NCBI RefSeq assembly: GCF_016919245.1
Contig: NZ_JAFEJA010000001.1
Location: 2,452,001-2,516,000, forward strand
Length of the DNA stretch: 64,000 nt
Reading direction: 5' to 3'
Origin: Streptomyces zhihengii
GTDB lineage: Bacteria; Actinomycetota; Actinomycetes; Streptomycetales; Streptomycetaceae
In this document: positions 27,162 to 35,777 of the stretch, one piece after another
How the letters are laid out: each line of letters begins with the position of its first letter
How positions within the stretch are numbered: position 1 is the first letter of the stretch
Translations under genes and position numbers: made by a program
The notes under the pieces: generated by a model
Database searches by the model: none
Told to the model about the DNA's origin: nothing
Seen by the model: the letters and a program-made list of their open reading frames with translations, nothing else

Positions 27162-27856
27162 CCCTGCGAGTGGTGGTGGCCGACGACCAGGAACTGGTCC
27201 GCAGCGGCTTCGCGATGATCCTCGACGCCCAGCCCGGCATCGAGGTGGTGGCCGAGGCGGGTGACGGGGCCGAGGCGGTCGCGGCGGTGCGCCGCCACGC
27301 CCCGGACGTGGCGCTGCTGGACATCCGGATGCCCGTCATGGACGGCATCGGGGCGTGCCGCGAGATCACGGCGGCGGGCGGCTGCCGGGTGGTGATGCTG
27401 ACGACCTTCGACATCGACGAGTACGTGTACGAGGCGCTGCGCGCCGGGGCGAGCGGCTTCCTGCTGAAGGACGTGCGCCGCGACGATCTGGTGCACGCGG
27501 TGCGGGTGGTGGCGCGGGGCGACTCGCTGCTGGCGCCGTCGGTGGCCCGACGGCTCGTCGAGCAGTACACCCGTCAGGGGCAGGGCGCGCCCGGTGGCGT
27601 CCCGGCCGGTGCGGGTGCCGCCGCCGGGGCGTCGCGGCTGGACGTCCTCACGGCGCGGGAGCGGGAGACGCTGCTGATGCTGGGCCGGGGGCTGTCCAAC
27701 GCGGAGATCGCGTCCCGGATGACGGTCAGCGAGCACACGGTGAAGACCCATGTGGGCAACGTGCTGGCGAAGCTCGGTCTGCGGGACCGCATCCAGGCGG
27801 TCATCTGCGCCTACGAGACCGGTCTGGTCACGGTGCCGGCTCCCCCGCTCGGGTGA
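27158..27856 (+). CDS. LuxR/NarL-family response regulator
   Basis: The 232-residue regulator has a receiver domain with Asp55 (LLDIRMP), a Gly/Ala-rich linker (about 144-158) and a C-terminal LuxR helix-turn-helix including TVSEHTVKTHVGNVLAKL. It is the partner of the preceding kinase. I chose the TTG at 27158, which has GGAGG seven bases upstream and overlaps the kinase stop (TTGA); the next in-frame GTG lacks spacing. Confidence 0.9.
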   Translation: MTLRVVVADDQELVRSGFAMILDAQPGIEVVAEAGDGAEAVAAVRRHAPDVALLDIRMPVMDGIGACREITAAGGCRVVMLTTFDIDEYVYEALRAGASGFLLKDVRRDDLVHAVRVVARGDSLLAPSVARRLVEQYTRQGQGAPGGVPAGAGAAAGASRLDVLTARERETLLMLGRGLSNAEIASRMTVSEHTVKTHVGNVLAKLGLRDRIQAVICAYETGLVTVPAPPLG

Positions 27857-28035
27857 GAGGGGTCGCCCGACTCCCCCGCGCGGGCGAGGAACTGACGGGG
27901 TGAAGACCGCTCGCTCCGGCGATCCGCGGGCGGCCGCGGATCAGCAGGATGAAGGTGTCAGAACGACACCGCACGGCACCGCCCCCGGATCGCGTCATGG
28001 GTCCGCCGGTGCCGCCCTCTCCTGGAGCACCCGCC

Positions 28036-29295
28036 ATGAACGTTCGCACCGCTGTCGCCGTCTCGCTGGCCGCCGGTCTCGTCACGGGGATGTCCGTCCT
28101 CCCCGCCGCCGCCCACTCCCCCGTGTCCGCCCTCCCGGTCGCCGCCACCGCCCAGCAGCAGAGCGGCCGCGTCCTGCCCTCCCCGGGCACCGACGCGCTG
28201 TCCGCCCCGTCCGCCCCGTCCGCCCCGTTGGCCCGGTCCGCCCCCGACGTCGACGCCCTGCGGGCCGCGGTCGGCTCCGTGCGCGATCCGGCGGCCTCCG
28301 GTGCCACGGCGGCGCTCGTCCGGGTCGGCGGTGACAGCAGATGGCACGGCAGCGGAGGGGTGCACGACCTGCGGTCCGGCCGCCCGGCCGATCCCGGCGC
28401 GCGCTTCCGCGCCGGTTCGGTGACCAAGGTCTTCACCGCGGCCGCCGTGCTCCAGCTCGCGAGCGAGGGCGCCGTCGACCTGGACCGTCCCGTCCGGGCC
28501 TACCTCCCGGATCTCATCCCGGCGGCCTACGGCGGTGTCACCGTGCGGCAGTTGCTCGACCACACCAGCGGGATACCGGCCCCCGACTTCCCCGGCTCCA
28601 CGGTCGAGGACTGGTACGAGAACCGCTTCGCACTGCATGACGCCCGTGCCATGGTCCGCTCGGCGACGTCCAAGGAGCGCGAGTTCGCCCCCGGCGCCCG
28701 GCAGCACTATCTCAACATCGGCTACACGATCGCGGGTCTGCTGATCGAGCGCGTCACGGGCGACACCTACGAGGAGCGGATCGCCGAGCGGATCCTGCGC
28801 CCCCTCGGCCTGCGCGACACCTATCTCCCGGGGCGGAGTCCGCGTATCCAGGGCCCCCACAACCGGGGTTACCAGATATTCGGCCTCCCGGACGGCTCCA
28901 CCGAACTGCGGGACGTGAGCGTCTGGGGTGCGACGGACGGCTGGGCCGCGGGTGACATCATCTCGACGACCGCCGATCTGGAGCGCTTCACCCGGGCCCT
29001 GTTCGGCGGCCGTGTGGTGCGCGGCCCGCTGCTGGAGGAGATGTTCACCCTCCCGCGGCTGGCCGAGGGCACGGCGAGTTACAGCGTGGGGCTGACGCAC
29101 TGGCGTCTCGGCGGCCGCGACGTGTGGGGCAAGACGGGCGGCCGCTGGGGGTACAACGCGGGCATGGGCGGCACCCGTGATCTGACGACCACGCTGGTCT
29201 ACAGCGTCAACTCGACCGACGCCAAGGGCCAGGACCGCAGCGCGGTGGTGATGGGGCTGATCACGGGCACCTTCGGCGCACCCGACGAGGGATGA
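28036..29295 (+). CDS. Secreted serine beta-lactamase/DD-peptidase-family protein
   Basis: The 419-residue protein has a Sec signal peptide (about 1-26), a Ser/Ala/Pro-rich linker (50-70) and a class C beta-lactamase/D-Ala-D-Ala carboxypeptidase domain. The catalytic SxxK is S128-V-T-K131, a Tyr-x-Asn is in HYLNIGY, and the KTG-box is WGKTGG. Such proteins act outside the membrane on peptidoglycan peptides or other esters. It has its own ribosome site GGAG and lies about 180 bases after the response regulator. Confidence 0.87.
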   Translation: MNVRTAVAVSLAAGLVTGMSVLPAAAHSPVSALPVAATAQQQSGRVLPSPGTDALSAPSAPSAPLARSAPDVDALRAAVGSVRDPAASGATAALVRVGGDSRWHGSGGVHDLRSGRPADPGARFRAGSVTKVFTAAAVLQLASEGAVDLDRPVRAYLPDLIPAAYGGVTVRQLLDHTSGIPAPDFPGSTVEDWYENRFALHDARAMVRSATSKEREFAPGARQHYLNIGYTIAGLLIERVTGDTYEERIAERILRPLGLRDTYLPGRSPRIQGPHNRGYQIFGLPDGSTELRDVSVWGATDGWAAGDIISTTADLERFTRALFGGRVVRGPLLEEMFTLPRLAEGTASYSVGLTHWRLGGRDVWGKTGGRWGYNAGMGGTRDLTTTLVYSVNSTDAKGQDRSAVVMGLITGTFGAPDEG

Positions 29296-29311
29296 CTCCC
29301 GCAGCGGGGGT

Positions 29312-29857
29312 TCAGGTTCCCGCGACGGCCGCAGCGGGGGCCGGCCCGGAGGCCGCCTCGCCCAGCGCCTCCAGGCGCTTGATCCTGCGGCGGACGATCT
29401 GGAGCGGGATCACCCCGAACACCCCGAAGGACATGTCGACGACCGACCACCAGAAGGGAATGCCGCGCAGGGGGCCGCAGATCAGCGCGAGCGGGATGAT
29501 GCCCGCGCACGCGATCATCCCGAACTCGATCACCCAGATGTTGCGTACCGGGTCGCGGTAGGGGCCGTAGAAGGCGACGGCGATCACCAGGTGGGCGAAG
29601 GCGAGCCAGTCGGTCCCGTACAGCACGAACGGATACCGCTCGTCGGTGACTTCGAGACCTTCGCGGACTCTCTCGACCCACTCCATCAGCCCCGGCAGGT
29701 GCTCGGGCACGGGCGACACCGAGGAGCCGAGCAGCCCCTCCACCCACCGCATCTCGGTGACCAGCGGAAACGCCGTGGCGCCGCTGAGCACCAGGCAGAC
29801 GACGAAGAAGACCAGCCAGACACGTATCCCCCGCACGAGGGCTTGCCGCTCGCTCAT
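29312..29857 (-). CDS. Small integral membrane protein
   Basis: This 181-residue protein has four predicted membrane segments (about 13-32, 85-98, 110-130 and 135-155) and a larger extracellular loop between the first two. I do not recognise the family with confidence. It is convergent with the serine hydrolase gene, with only 16 bases between them. A perfect palindrome overlaps its likely promoter. Confidence 0.75.
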   Translation of the reverse strand: MSERQALVRGIRVWLVFFVVCLVLSGATAFPLVTEMRWVEGLLGSSVSPVPEHLPGLMEWVERVREGLEVTDERYPFVLYGTDWLAFAHLVIAVAFYGPYRDPVRNIWVIEFGMIACAGIIPLALICGPLRGIPFWWSVVDMSFGVFGVIPLQIVRRRIKRLEALGEAASGPAPAAAVAGT

Positions 29858-29879
29858 GCCCTGACCCTACGCCAGATAT

Positions 29880-29891
29880 GAACATGTTCAA
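29880..29891. promoter_or_regulatory. Perfect 12-bp palindrome at the membrane protein promoter
   Basis: TGAACATGTTCA lies 22 bases upstream of the ATG. A TTGAAC -35-like hexamer overlaps it and a TAGGGT -10-like hexamer follows 16 bases later. It is positioned as a repressor site. Confidence 0.6.
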
Positions 29892-30019
29892 AAGTGGGTT
29901 CGCCGTATCGCGTCACGAGCGGCGCGGGCGTCACGGACGGCGTGGGCGTCACGGACGGTGCGCGGCGCGCGGGCGCCGGGGACGGCCGGCGTACGCGCCC
30001 CGCACCCGCCCGGACACAC

Positions 30020-30060
30020 GACAGGCGGGGCGGGGGCTCCTCGCCCCCGCCCCGCCTGTC
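30020..30060 (-). terminator. Perfect 18-bp hairpin terminator
   Basis: An 18-bp stem with a 5-nt loop lies past the stop of the minus-strand aldehyde dehydrogenase. Confidence 0.85.
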
Positions 30061-30128
30061 ACGGGCCGCACCGCGCGCCGGCCGGGCCGCACCCCGGCCG
30101 GCCCCGGATCCCGGCCGGCGGCCGGACC

Positions 30129-31568
30129 TCAGCCGTCGAGCGACGTCATGACGTGCTTGATCCGGGTGTAGTCGTCGAAGCCGTAGGCCGACAGGTCCTT
30201 GCCGTAGCCGGACTTCTTGAAGCCGCCGTGCGGCATCTCCGCCACCAGCGGGATGTGGGTGTTGATCCAGACGCAGCCGAAGTCCAGCGCCTTGGACATG
30301 CGCATCGCGCGGGCGTGGTCCTTCGTCCAGACCGAGGAGGCGAGCGCGTACTCGACCCCGTTCGCCCACTCCAGCGCCTGCGCCTCGTCGGCGAAGGACT
30401 GCACGGTGATCACGGGGCCGAAGACCTCGTTCTGGATGATCTCGTCGTCCTGCTGCAGACCGGAGACGACGGTGGCGGCGTAGAAGTAGCCCTTGTCGCC
30501 GACGCGCTGCCCGCCCGCCTCGACCTTGGCGTGCGCCGGAAGCCGGTCGATGAAGCCGCTGACCTGGGCGAGCTGGTTGGCGTTGTTCAGCGGGCCGTAG
30601 AGCACGTCCTCGTCGTCCGGCGCGCCGGTCTTCGTCTCGGACGCCGCCTTGGCGAGCGCCGCGACGAACTCGTCGTGGATGGACTCGTGCACCAGGACCC
30701 GGGTCGCGGCCGTACAGTCCTGGCCGGCGTTGAAGAAGCCCGCCACGGAGATGTCCTCGACGGCCTTGGGGATGTCGGTGTCCTCGAAGACGACGACCGG
30801 CGCCTTGCCGCCCAGCTCCAGGTGGACGCGCTTGACGTCCTTGGCGGCGGAGGCGGCGACCTGGATGCCGGCGCGTACCGAGCCGGTGATGGAGGCCATC
30901 GCGGGCGTCGGGTGCTCGACCATCAGGCTGCCCGTGGTCCGGTCGCCGCAGACGACGTTGAAGACGCCCTTGGGCGCGATCGCGCCGATGATCTCCGCGA
31001 TCAGCACCGTGGACGCCGGAGTGGTGTCGGACGGCTTCAGCACCACGGTGTTGCCCGCGGCCAGCGCCGGCGCGAACTTCCACACGGCCATCATCATCGG
31101 GTAGTTCCACGGCGCGACCTGCGCGCAGACGCCGACCGGCTCACGGCGGACGATGGAGGTCAGGCCCTCCATGTACTCACCGGCGGAACGGCCCTCCAGC
31201 ATCCGCGCGGCACCCGCGAAGAACCGGATCTGGTCCACCATCGGAGGGATCTCCTCGGTGCGGGTCAGCTCCAGGGGCTTGCCCGTGTTCTCCGACTCGG
31301 CCGCGATCAGCTCCTCGGCGCGCTCCTCGAAGGCGTCGGCGATCTTCAGCAGCACCTTCTGGCGCTCGGCCGGCGTGGTGTCCCGCCAAGCGGGGAAAGC
31401 GGCCGCCGCAGCGTCCATGGCCGCGTCGACGTCGGCCTGTCCGGACAGCGGCGAGGTCGCGTACACCTCGCCGGTGGCGGGGTTGACGACGTCGATCGTC
31501 CGGCCGTCGGCGGCGTCCTTGAACTCCCCGTTGATGTAGTTGCGCAGACGACGCAGCTCGGTGGTCAC
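30129..31568 (-). CDS. Gamma-aminobutyraldehyde dehydrogenase type aldehyde dehydrogenase
   Basis: The 479-residue enzyme has catalytic Cys285 in GQDCTAATR, Glu251 in LELGG and APWNYPMMM near 152. It is a paralogue of the enzyme at 18756, with the same QDCTAATR hallmark, so 4-aminobutanal is a plausible substrate. The GTG at 31568 has GGAGG about ten bases upstream. It is divergent from an Lrp/AsnC regulator that probably controls it. In S. coelicolor the equivalent neighbour pair, which I recall as SCO5657/SCO5656, has been linked to polyamine use. Confidence 0.87.
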   Translation of the reverse strand: MTTELRRLRNYINGEFKDAADGRTIDVVNPATGEVYATSPLSGQADVDAAMDAAAAAFPAWRDTTPAERQKVLLKIADAFEERAEELIAAESENTGKPLELTRTEEIPPMVDQIRFFAGAARMLEGRSAGEYMEGLTSIVRREPVGVCAQVAPWNYPMMMAVWKFAPALAAGNTVVLKPSDTTPASTVLIAEIIGAIAPKGVFNVVCGDRTTGSLMVEHPTPAMASITGSVRAGIQVAASAAKDVKRVHLELGGKAPVVVFEDTDIPKAVEDISVAGFFNAGQDCTAATRVLVHESIHDEFVAALAKAASETKTGAPDDEDVLYGPLNNANQLAQVSGFIDRLPAHAKVEAGGQRVGDKGYFYAATVVSGLQQDDEIIQNEVFGPVITVQSFADEAQALEWANGVEYALASSVWTKDHARAMRMSKALDFGCVWINTHIPLVAEMPHGGFKKSGYGKDLSAYGFDDYTRIKHVMTSLDG

Positions 31569-31689
31569 TGTTGCCACCCCTCCTTGAGATGTCCGATGGG
31601 TGAGACACTCCACCCTAATCCGTTCTCGGACGTTTTCAACAGGCCTGACCCTCGCCAACTTCGGATTCAGTACGATCCGACGCCTTGAA

Positions 31690-31704
31690 CGACGAATTTC
31701 ATCG
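31690..31704. promoter_or_regulatory. AT-rich dyad between the dehydrogenase and Lrp genes
   Basis: CGACGAATTTCATCG is a 15-bp imperfect palindrome with an AATTT centre, the usual form of Lrp/AsnC operators, in a stretch visibly lower in GC than its surroundings. It is a candidate autoregulatory site. Confidence 0.5.
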
Positions 31705-31748
31705 CTCATGACTTGCCAGACCGACGAGTCCCGGTGCAGAGTGAGCTC

Positions 31749-32246
31749 GTGGCCAGCCGTAGCGCAGACATCAGGAACGGGAGCGGCGGCGGACCGTCGC
31801 CGACGATCGACGCGGTCTCCCTCGCGATCATCGAGCAGCTCCAGGAGGACGGCCGCCGTCCGTACGCCGCGATAGGCAAGGCCGTGGGCCTTTCCGAGGC
31901 GGCAGTCCGGCAGCGCGTCCAGAAGCTCCTCGACCAGGGCGTGATGCAGATCGTCGCCGTCACCGATCCCCTCACCGTCGGTCTGCGGCGCCAGGCGATG
32001 GTGGGCATCCGGGTCGAGGGCGACCTCGATCCGGTTGCGGACGCGCTCACAGCCATGGCCGAATGCGAGTACGTGGTGATGACCGCGGGCTCGTTCGATC
32101 TGATGGTGGAGATCGTCTGCGAGGACGACGACCACCTGCTCGAAGTGATCAACAAGCGGATCCGCGCGCTCCCCGGCGTGCGCTCCACCGAGAGCTTCGT
32201 CTACCTCAAGCTCAAGAAGCAGACCTATATGTGGGGAACCCGATAG
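31749..32246 (+). CDS. Lrp/AsnC-family transcriptional regulator
   Basis: This 165-residue regulator has a helix-turn-helix at about 35-65 (AAIGKAVGLSEAAVRQRVQK) and a C-terminal RAM ligand/oligomerisation domain. It is divergent from an aldehyde dehydrogenase and two bases upstream of an aminotransferase gene, so it probably controls both. From memory, the S. coelicolor protein in this position has been described as a polyamine-utilisation regulator. I chose GTG at 31749; GTG at 31734 is an alternative. Confidence 0.88.
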   Translation: MASRSADIRNGSGGGPSPTIDAVSLAIIEQLQEDGRRPYAAIGKAVGLSEAAVRQRVQKLLDQGVMQIVAVTDPLTVGLRRQAMVGIRVEGDLDPVADALTAMAECEYVVMTAGSFDLMVEIVCEDDDHLLEVINKRIRALPGVRSTESFVYLKLKKQTYMWGTR

Positions 32247-32248
32247 CC

Positions 32249-33619
32249 GTGAGCCAGGACCGCAGCGACCTCTCCAAGTCCGCCTACGACCACCTGTGGA
32301 TGCACTTCACCCGCATGTCGTCGTACGAGAACGCACCCGTGCCCACCATCGTGCGTGGTGAGGGCACCTACATCTTCGACGACAAGGGCAAGCGCTACCT
32401 GGACGGCCTCGCCGGCCTCTTCGTGGTGCAGGCGGGTCACGGACGGCACGAGCTCGCCGAGACCGCGTACAAGCAGGCCCAGCAGCTGGCCTTCTTCCCC
32501 GTCTGGTCCTACGCCCACCCCAAGGCCGTCGAGCTCGCGGAGCGCATCGCCCACCACGCCCCCGGCGACCTCAACAAGGTCTTCTTCACCACCGGCGGCG
32601 GCGAGGCGGTCGAGACGGCCTGGAAGCTCGCCAAGCAGTACTTCAAGCTGACGGGCAAGCCCACCAAGTACAAGGTCATCTCGCGTGCGGTCGCCTACCA
32701 CGGCACCCCGCAGGGAGCCCTGTCCATCACCGGTCTGCCGGGCCTGAAGGCGCCCTTCGAGCCGCTGGTCCCCGGCGCGCACAAGGTGCCGAACACCAAC
32801 ATCTACCGCGCCCCGATCCACGGCGACGACCCCGAGGCCTTCGGCCGCTGGGCCGCCGACCAGATCGAGCAGGAGATCCTGTTCGAGGGCCCCGACACCG
32901 TGGCCGCCGTCTTCCTGGAGCCCGTGCAGAACGCGGGCGGCTGCTTCCCGCCCCCGCCCGGCTACTTCCGGCGGGTCCGCGAGATCTGCGACCAGTACGA
33001 CGTACTGCTCGTCTCCGACGAGGTCATCTGCGCCTTCGGCCGCCTGGGCACGATGTTCGCCTGCGACAAGTTCGGCTACGTGCCGGACATGATCACCTGC
33101 GCCAAGGGCATGACCTCGGGCTACTCCCCGATCGGCGCCTGCATCGTCTCCGACCGGCTGGCGGAGCCCTTCTACCAGGGCGACAACACCTTCCTGCACG
33201 GGTACACCTTCGGCGGCCACCCGGTCTCCGCCGCGGTCGGCCTCGCCAACCTCGACCTGTTCGAGAAGGAGAAGCTGAACCAGCACGTCCTCGACAACGA
33301 GGACGCCTTCCGCGCCACACTGGAGAAGCTGCACGACCTGCCGATCGTCGGCGACGTCCGCGGCAACGGCTACTTCTACGGCATCGAGCTCGTCAAGGAC
33401 AAGCACACCAAGGAGTCCTTCAACGAGGAGGAGACCGAGCGCGTCCTGTACGGCTTCCTCTCCAAGGCGCTGTTCGACGCCGGCCTCTACTGCCGCGCCG
33501 ACGACCGCGGCGACCCGGTCGTCCAGCTCGCCCCGCCGCTCATCTCGGACCAGCGGACCTTCGACGAGATCGAGCAGATCCTGCGCTCGGTCCTGACGGA
33601 GGCCTGGACCAAGCTGTAG
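32249..33619 (+). CDS. Class III aminotransferase (putative polyamine or omega-amino acid type)
   Basis: The 456-residue PLP enzyme has the Schiff-base Lys286 in CAKGMTSGYSP and the PLP-binding Asp257 in VSDEVI. Segments such as FFTTGGGEAVETAWK (112-126) and LEPVQNAGG resemble putrescine-pyruvate and beta-alanine-type transaminases, distinct from the GabT at 8072. It probably removes the terminal amino group of a polyamine or omega-amino acid. The GTG start is just past the Lrp stop, so the two are co-transcribed. Confidence 0.87.
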   Translation: MSQDRSDLSKSAYDHLWMHFTRMSSYENAPVPTIVRGEGTYIFDDKGKRYLDGLAGLFVVQAGHGRHELAETAYKQAQQLAFFPVWSYAHPKAVELAERIAHHAPGDLNKVFFTTGGGEAVETAWKLAKQYFKLTGKPTKYKVISRAVAYHGTPQGALSITGLPGLKAPFEPLVPGAHKVPNTNIYRAPIHGDDPEAFGRWAADQIEQEILFEGPDTVAAVFLEPVQNAGGCFPPPPGYFRRVREICDQYDVLLVSDEVICAFGRLGTMFACDKFGYVPDMITCAKGMTSGYSPIGACIVSDRLAEPFYQGDNTFLHGYTFGGHPVSAAVGLANLDLFEKEKLNQHVLDNEDAFRATLEKLHDLPIVGDVRGNGYFYGIELVKDKHTKESFNEEETERVLYGFLSKALFDAGLYCRADDRGDPVVQLAPPLISDQRTFDEIEQILRSVLTEAWTKL

Positions 33620-33675
33620 CGGCACCCGGCCCCGGGCCGCCTCCCCCGGCCCGGCCCCCCGCACGTCCCGGCACA

Positions 33676-33721
33676 CGGCCCGGGTGCATCCATCCGAGTG
33701 AGATGGACGGCACCCGGGCCG
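33676..33721 (+). terminator. Hairpin after the aminotransferase gene
   Basis: A 12-bp outer stem and an inner CCATC/GATGG pairing form a long hairpin downstream of the stop. A 14-bp palindrome CCCCCGTACGGGGG (33790-33803) follows it, ahead of the next gene. Confidence 0.7.
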
Positions 33722-33835
33722 CGTGCTTCCCCGGACCCCGCCACTCGACTCCCTAGCGTGCCCAGTGACCGATCGGCCCTGACTTCGTTCCCCCGTACGG
33801 GGGTCCGGAAATCCGATCAGAACCGAGGAGTACGC

Positions 33836-34564
33836 ATGGTCGCCCCGCCGGACAACGATGTGATCTGGGCTCGTTCCCTGCACCACGCCCATCGCGGCTC
33901 GCCGGCGCTCGTCGGCGTCTCGCTCGGAGTGCGGGAGGGCGAGATCCTCGCCGTGTGCGGTGCGCGCGGCAGCGGCAAGACCACCCTGCTGCGCTGCCTC
34001 TCCGGCCAGCTCGTCCCCCAGCAGGGCGAGGTCTGGTTCAACAGCTCGCCGGTGCACACGATGCCCCCGCTGCTGCGCGAACGGATGCGCCGCGACCGGT
34101 TCGGCTGGATCGACCCGGAGCCGGTGCTCGTCCCCGAGCTGAAGGCCTGGGAGAACGCCGCCCTCCCGCTGCTGCTGAGCGGTGTCCCCCGCCGGGCGGC
34201 CAAGACCACCGCCCTGGAGTGGATGGAGCGGCTGGACATCGGCGCGGCCGCCCAGAAGCGCCCCCACGTCCTGCTCCGCGCCGAGCAGCAGCGCGTGGCC
34301 GTGGCCCGTGCCCTGGTCACCACCCCGTCCGTGCTCTTCGCCGACGAGCCGACCGCGACCCTGCACAGCACCGACGCGGCCCACGTCCTGCGCACGGTCA
34401 CCGCCGCGGTGCGCTCGCACCGGGTGACGATGGTCCTGGCCACCCACGACCCGGACACGGCCTCGGTCGCGGACCGTGTCATCACCCTCGGCGACGGCCG
34501 CCGCACCGGCACGGCGACGGTCACCGACGCGGAAGGCCGGGCCGCGTGCTCGCTCTCCGTCTAG
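33836..34564 (+). CDS. ABC transporter ATP-binding protein with altered signature motif
   Basis: This 242-residue ATPase is of the LolD/MacB type that pairs with FtsX-like membrane proteins. Walker A is GARGSGKTT (42-50) and Walker B is VLFADEPT (166-173). The family signature LSGGQ is replaced by LLRAE (146-150), although [10 protein letters not shown] after it is kept. The D-loop is also unusual (ATLHSTD). ATP binding seems likely; ATP hydrolysis may be weak or regulated. A GAGGAG ribosome site precedes the ATG. The next gene overlaps by 19 bases. Confidence 0.85.
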   Translation: MVAPPDNDVIWARSLHHAHRGSPALVGVSLGVREGEILAVCGARGSGKTTLLRCLSGQLVPQQGEVWFNSSPVHTMPPLLRERMRRDRFGWIDPEPVLVPELKAWENAALPLLLSGVPRRAAKTTALEWMERLDIGAAAQKRPHVLLRAEQQRVAVARALVTTPSVLFADEPTATLHSTDAAHVLRTVTAAVRSHRVTMVLATHDPDTASVADRVITLGDGRRTGTATVTDAEGRAACSLSV

Positions 34565-35694
34565 CCCGTGGCGCCCACCCCCTGGTGCAGCTCCGCCGCC
34601 TGATGGTGGCGGCGGCGTCGGCCGGGGTCGGCTTCCTGCTGCTGTGCGCGCTGTCGTACGCGCTGTCCCATCCGGCCGACTCGGGGGCCGCCACGCTGCG
34701 GCTGCTGTGGTGCCTGGTCCCGCTGGCCGCGACGGTGTACTTCGCCGTGTCCGTCGCCCGCTCCGACCCGGGCACCCGCCCGCGGGCGGGGCTGTCAGCC
34801 GCCGGCCTCGGCCCCGCCAGGCTGGGGGTGACGGCCGCGGTGACCACGGCCGTGGCCGCGACCCTGGGCAGCGCGGTGGCCCTGCTGTTCTTCCTGCACC
34901 TGCGGGGGGACATCACCGGGCTGCCGTTCGACGGCGCCGCCGCCGACCTGCTGGCCGCAGAGGAATCGCTTCCGCTGGGCGCAGCCCTGATCCTGCTGGC
35001 GCTGGTCCCGCTGACGGCCACCGCCGCCGCCGCGGTGGCGCTCCGCCCCCGGCCCGAGGAGGCGGAGGGCGACGACGAGGCGCCCGCGCCCACACCCGCC
35101 GGGCTGCCCTGGGGCGTCGCGCTCGTCGCGGCCGGCCTCGCCGTCGAGACCTACGCGGGCGGCCGGGACTCCGGCGGCACGCTGCCGCTGCCCGGCCAGG
35201 GCGCGGGTCACCCGGCCGGCGTGCTGGTGGGGTGGACGCTGACGGCTGCGGGGCTCTGGCTGGCGGGTCCGGCGCTGACGCATCTGTGCGGTCGCCTGCT
35301 CCAGGCGTTCCGGCCGGGCGCCACCCGGCTGCTCGCGGGCCGGATCCTGATGCAGGAGGCACGCCGTGTCGGCCGCCCGCTCGGTGTGGTGTGCGCCGTC
35401 GGCTCGGGCGCGGTGGCGGCCCTCGCCGTGTACGGGGGCGTTCCGCGCCCGTGGGGGCCGCTGACGGTCCTCGGGGCGGTGCTGGTGGTGACGTGTACGA
35501 CGACCGTGCTGGTGACGGCCGTGGTGGAGGCGCGGCGGGCCCGGGCGGGCATCACCGACGCGCTGCTGCGGATCGGCACCCAGGCCACCGCGCTGCGCAG
35601 GGCGGCCGTGCTGCGCGCGGTCGCGCTGCTGGTGGTGTTCGCCCCGCTCACCTGGGCGGTCGCCACGCTCGCCGCCGCGCCGCTCAAGGGCTGA
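34546..35694 (+). CDS. FtsX-like membrane protein partner of the ABC ATPase
   Basis: The 382-residue protein has about eight hydrophobic segments and a charged acidic loop near 163-178. There is no signal peptide cleavage site. It overlaps the ATPase gene, so it is likely its membrane partner, but it lacks the classical large periplasmic domain of FtsX/MacB proteins. The GTG at 34546 has GGAAGG nine bases upstream. Substrate unknown. Confidence 0.75.
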   Translation: MLALRLARGAHPLVQLRRLMVAAASAGVGFLLLCALSYALSHPADSGAATLRLLWCLVPLAATVYFAVSVARSDPGTRPRAGLSAAGLGPARLGVTAAVTTAVAATLGSAVALLFFLHLRGDITGLPFDGAAADLLAAEESLPLGAALILLALVPLTATAAAAVALRPRPEEAEGDDEAPAPTPAGLPWGVALVAAGLAVETYAGGRDSGGTLPLPGQGAGHPAGVLVGWTLTAAGLWLAGPALTHLCGRLLQAFRPGATRLLAGRILMQEARRVGRPLGVVCAVGSGAVAALAVYGGVPRPWGPLTVLGAVLVVTCTTTVLVTAVVEARRARAGITDALLRIGTQATALRRAAVLRAVALLVVFAPLTWAVATLAAAPLKG

Positions 35695-35777
35695 GCGCAC
35701 CAGCGCGGGCGCCGGCCCCGTGCCCGAAGGCCCGGGTAGGGACGGGCCCGGGCGCGGACAAGGCCGGACGCGGGCGG

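Noticed and set aside
27900..28035. N-terminal extension of the serine hydrolase from 27949
   Set aside because: The signal peptide begins at 28036 with GGAG upstream; the extension would bury it.
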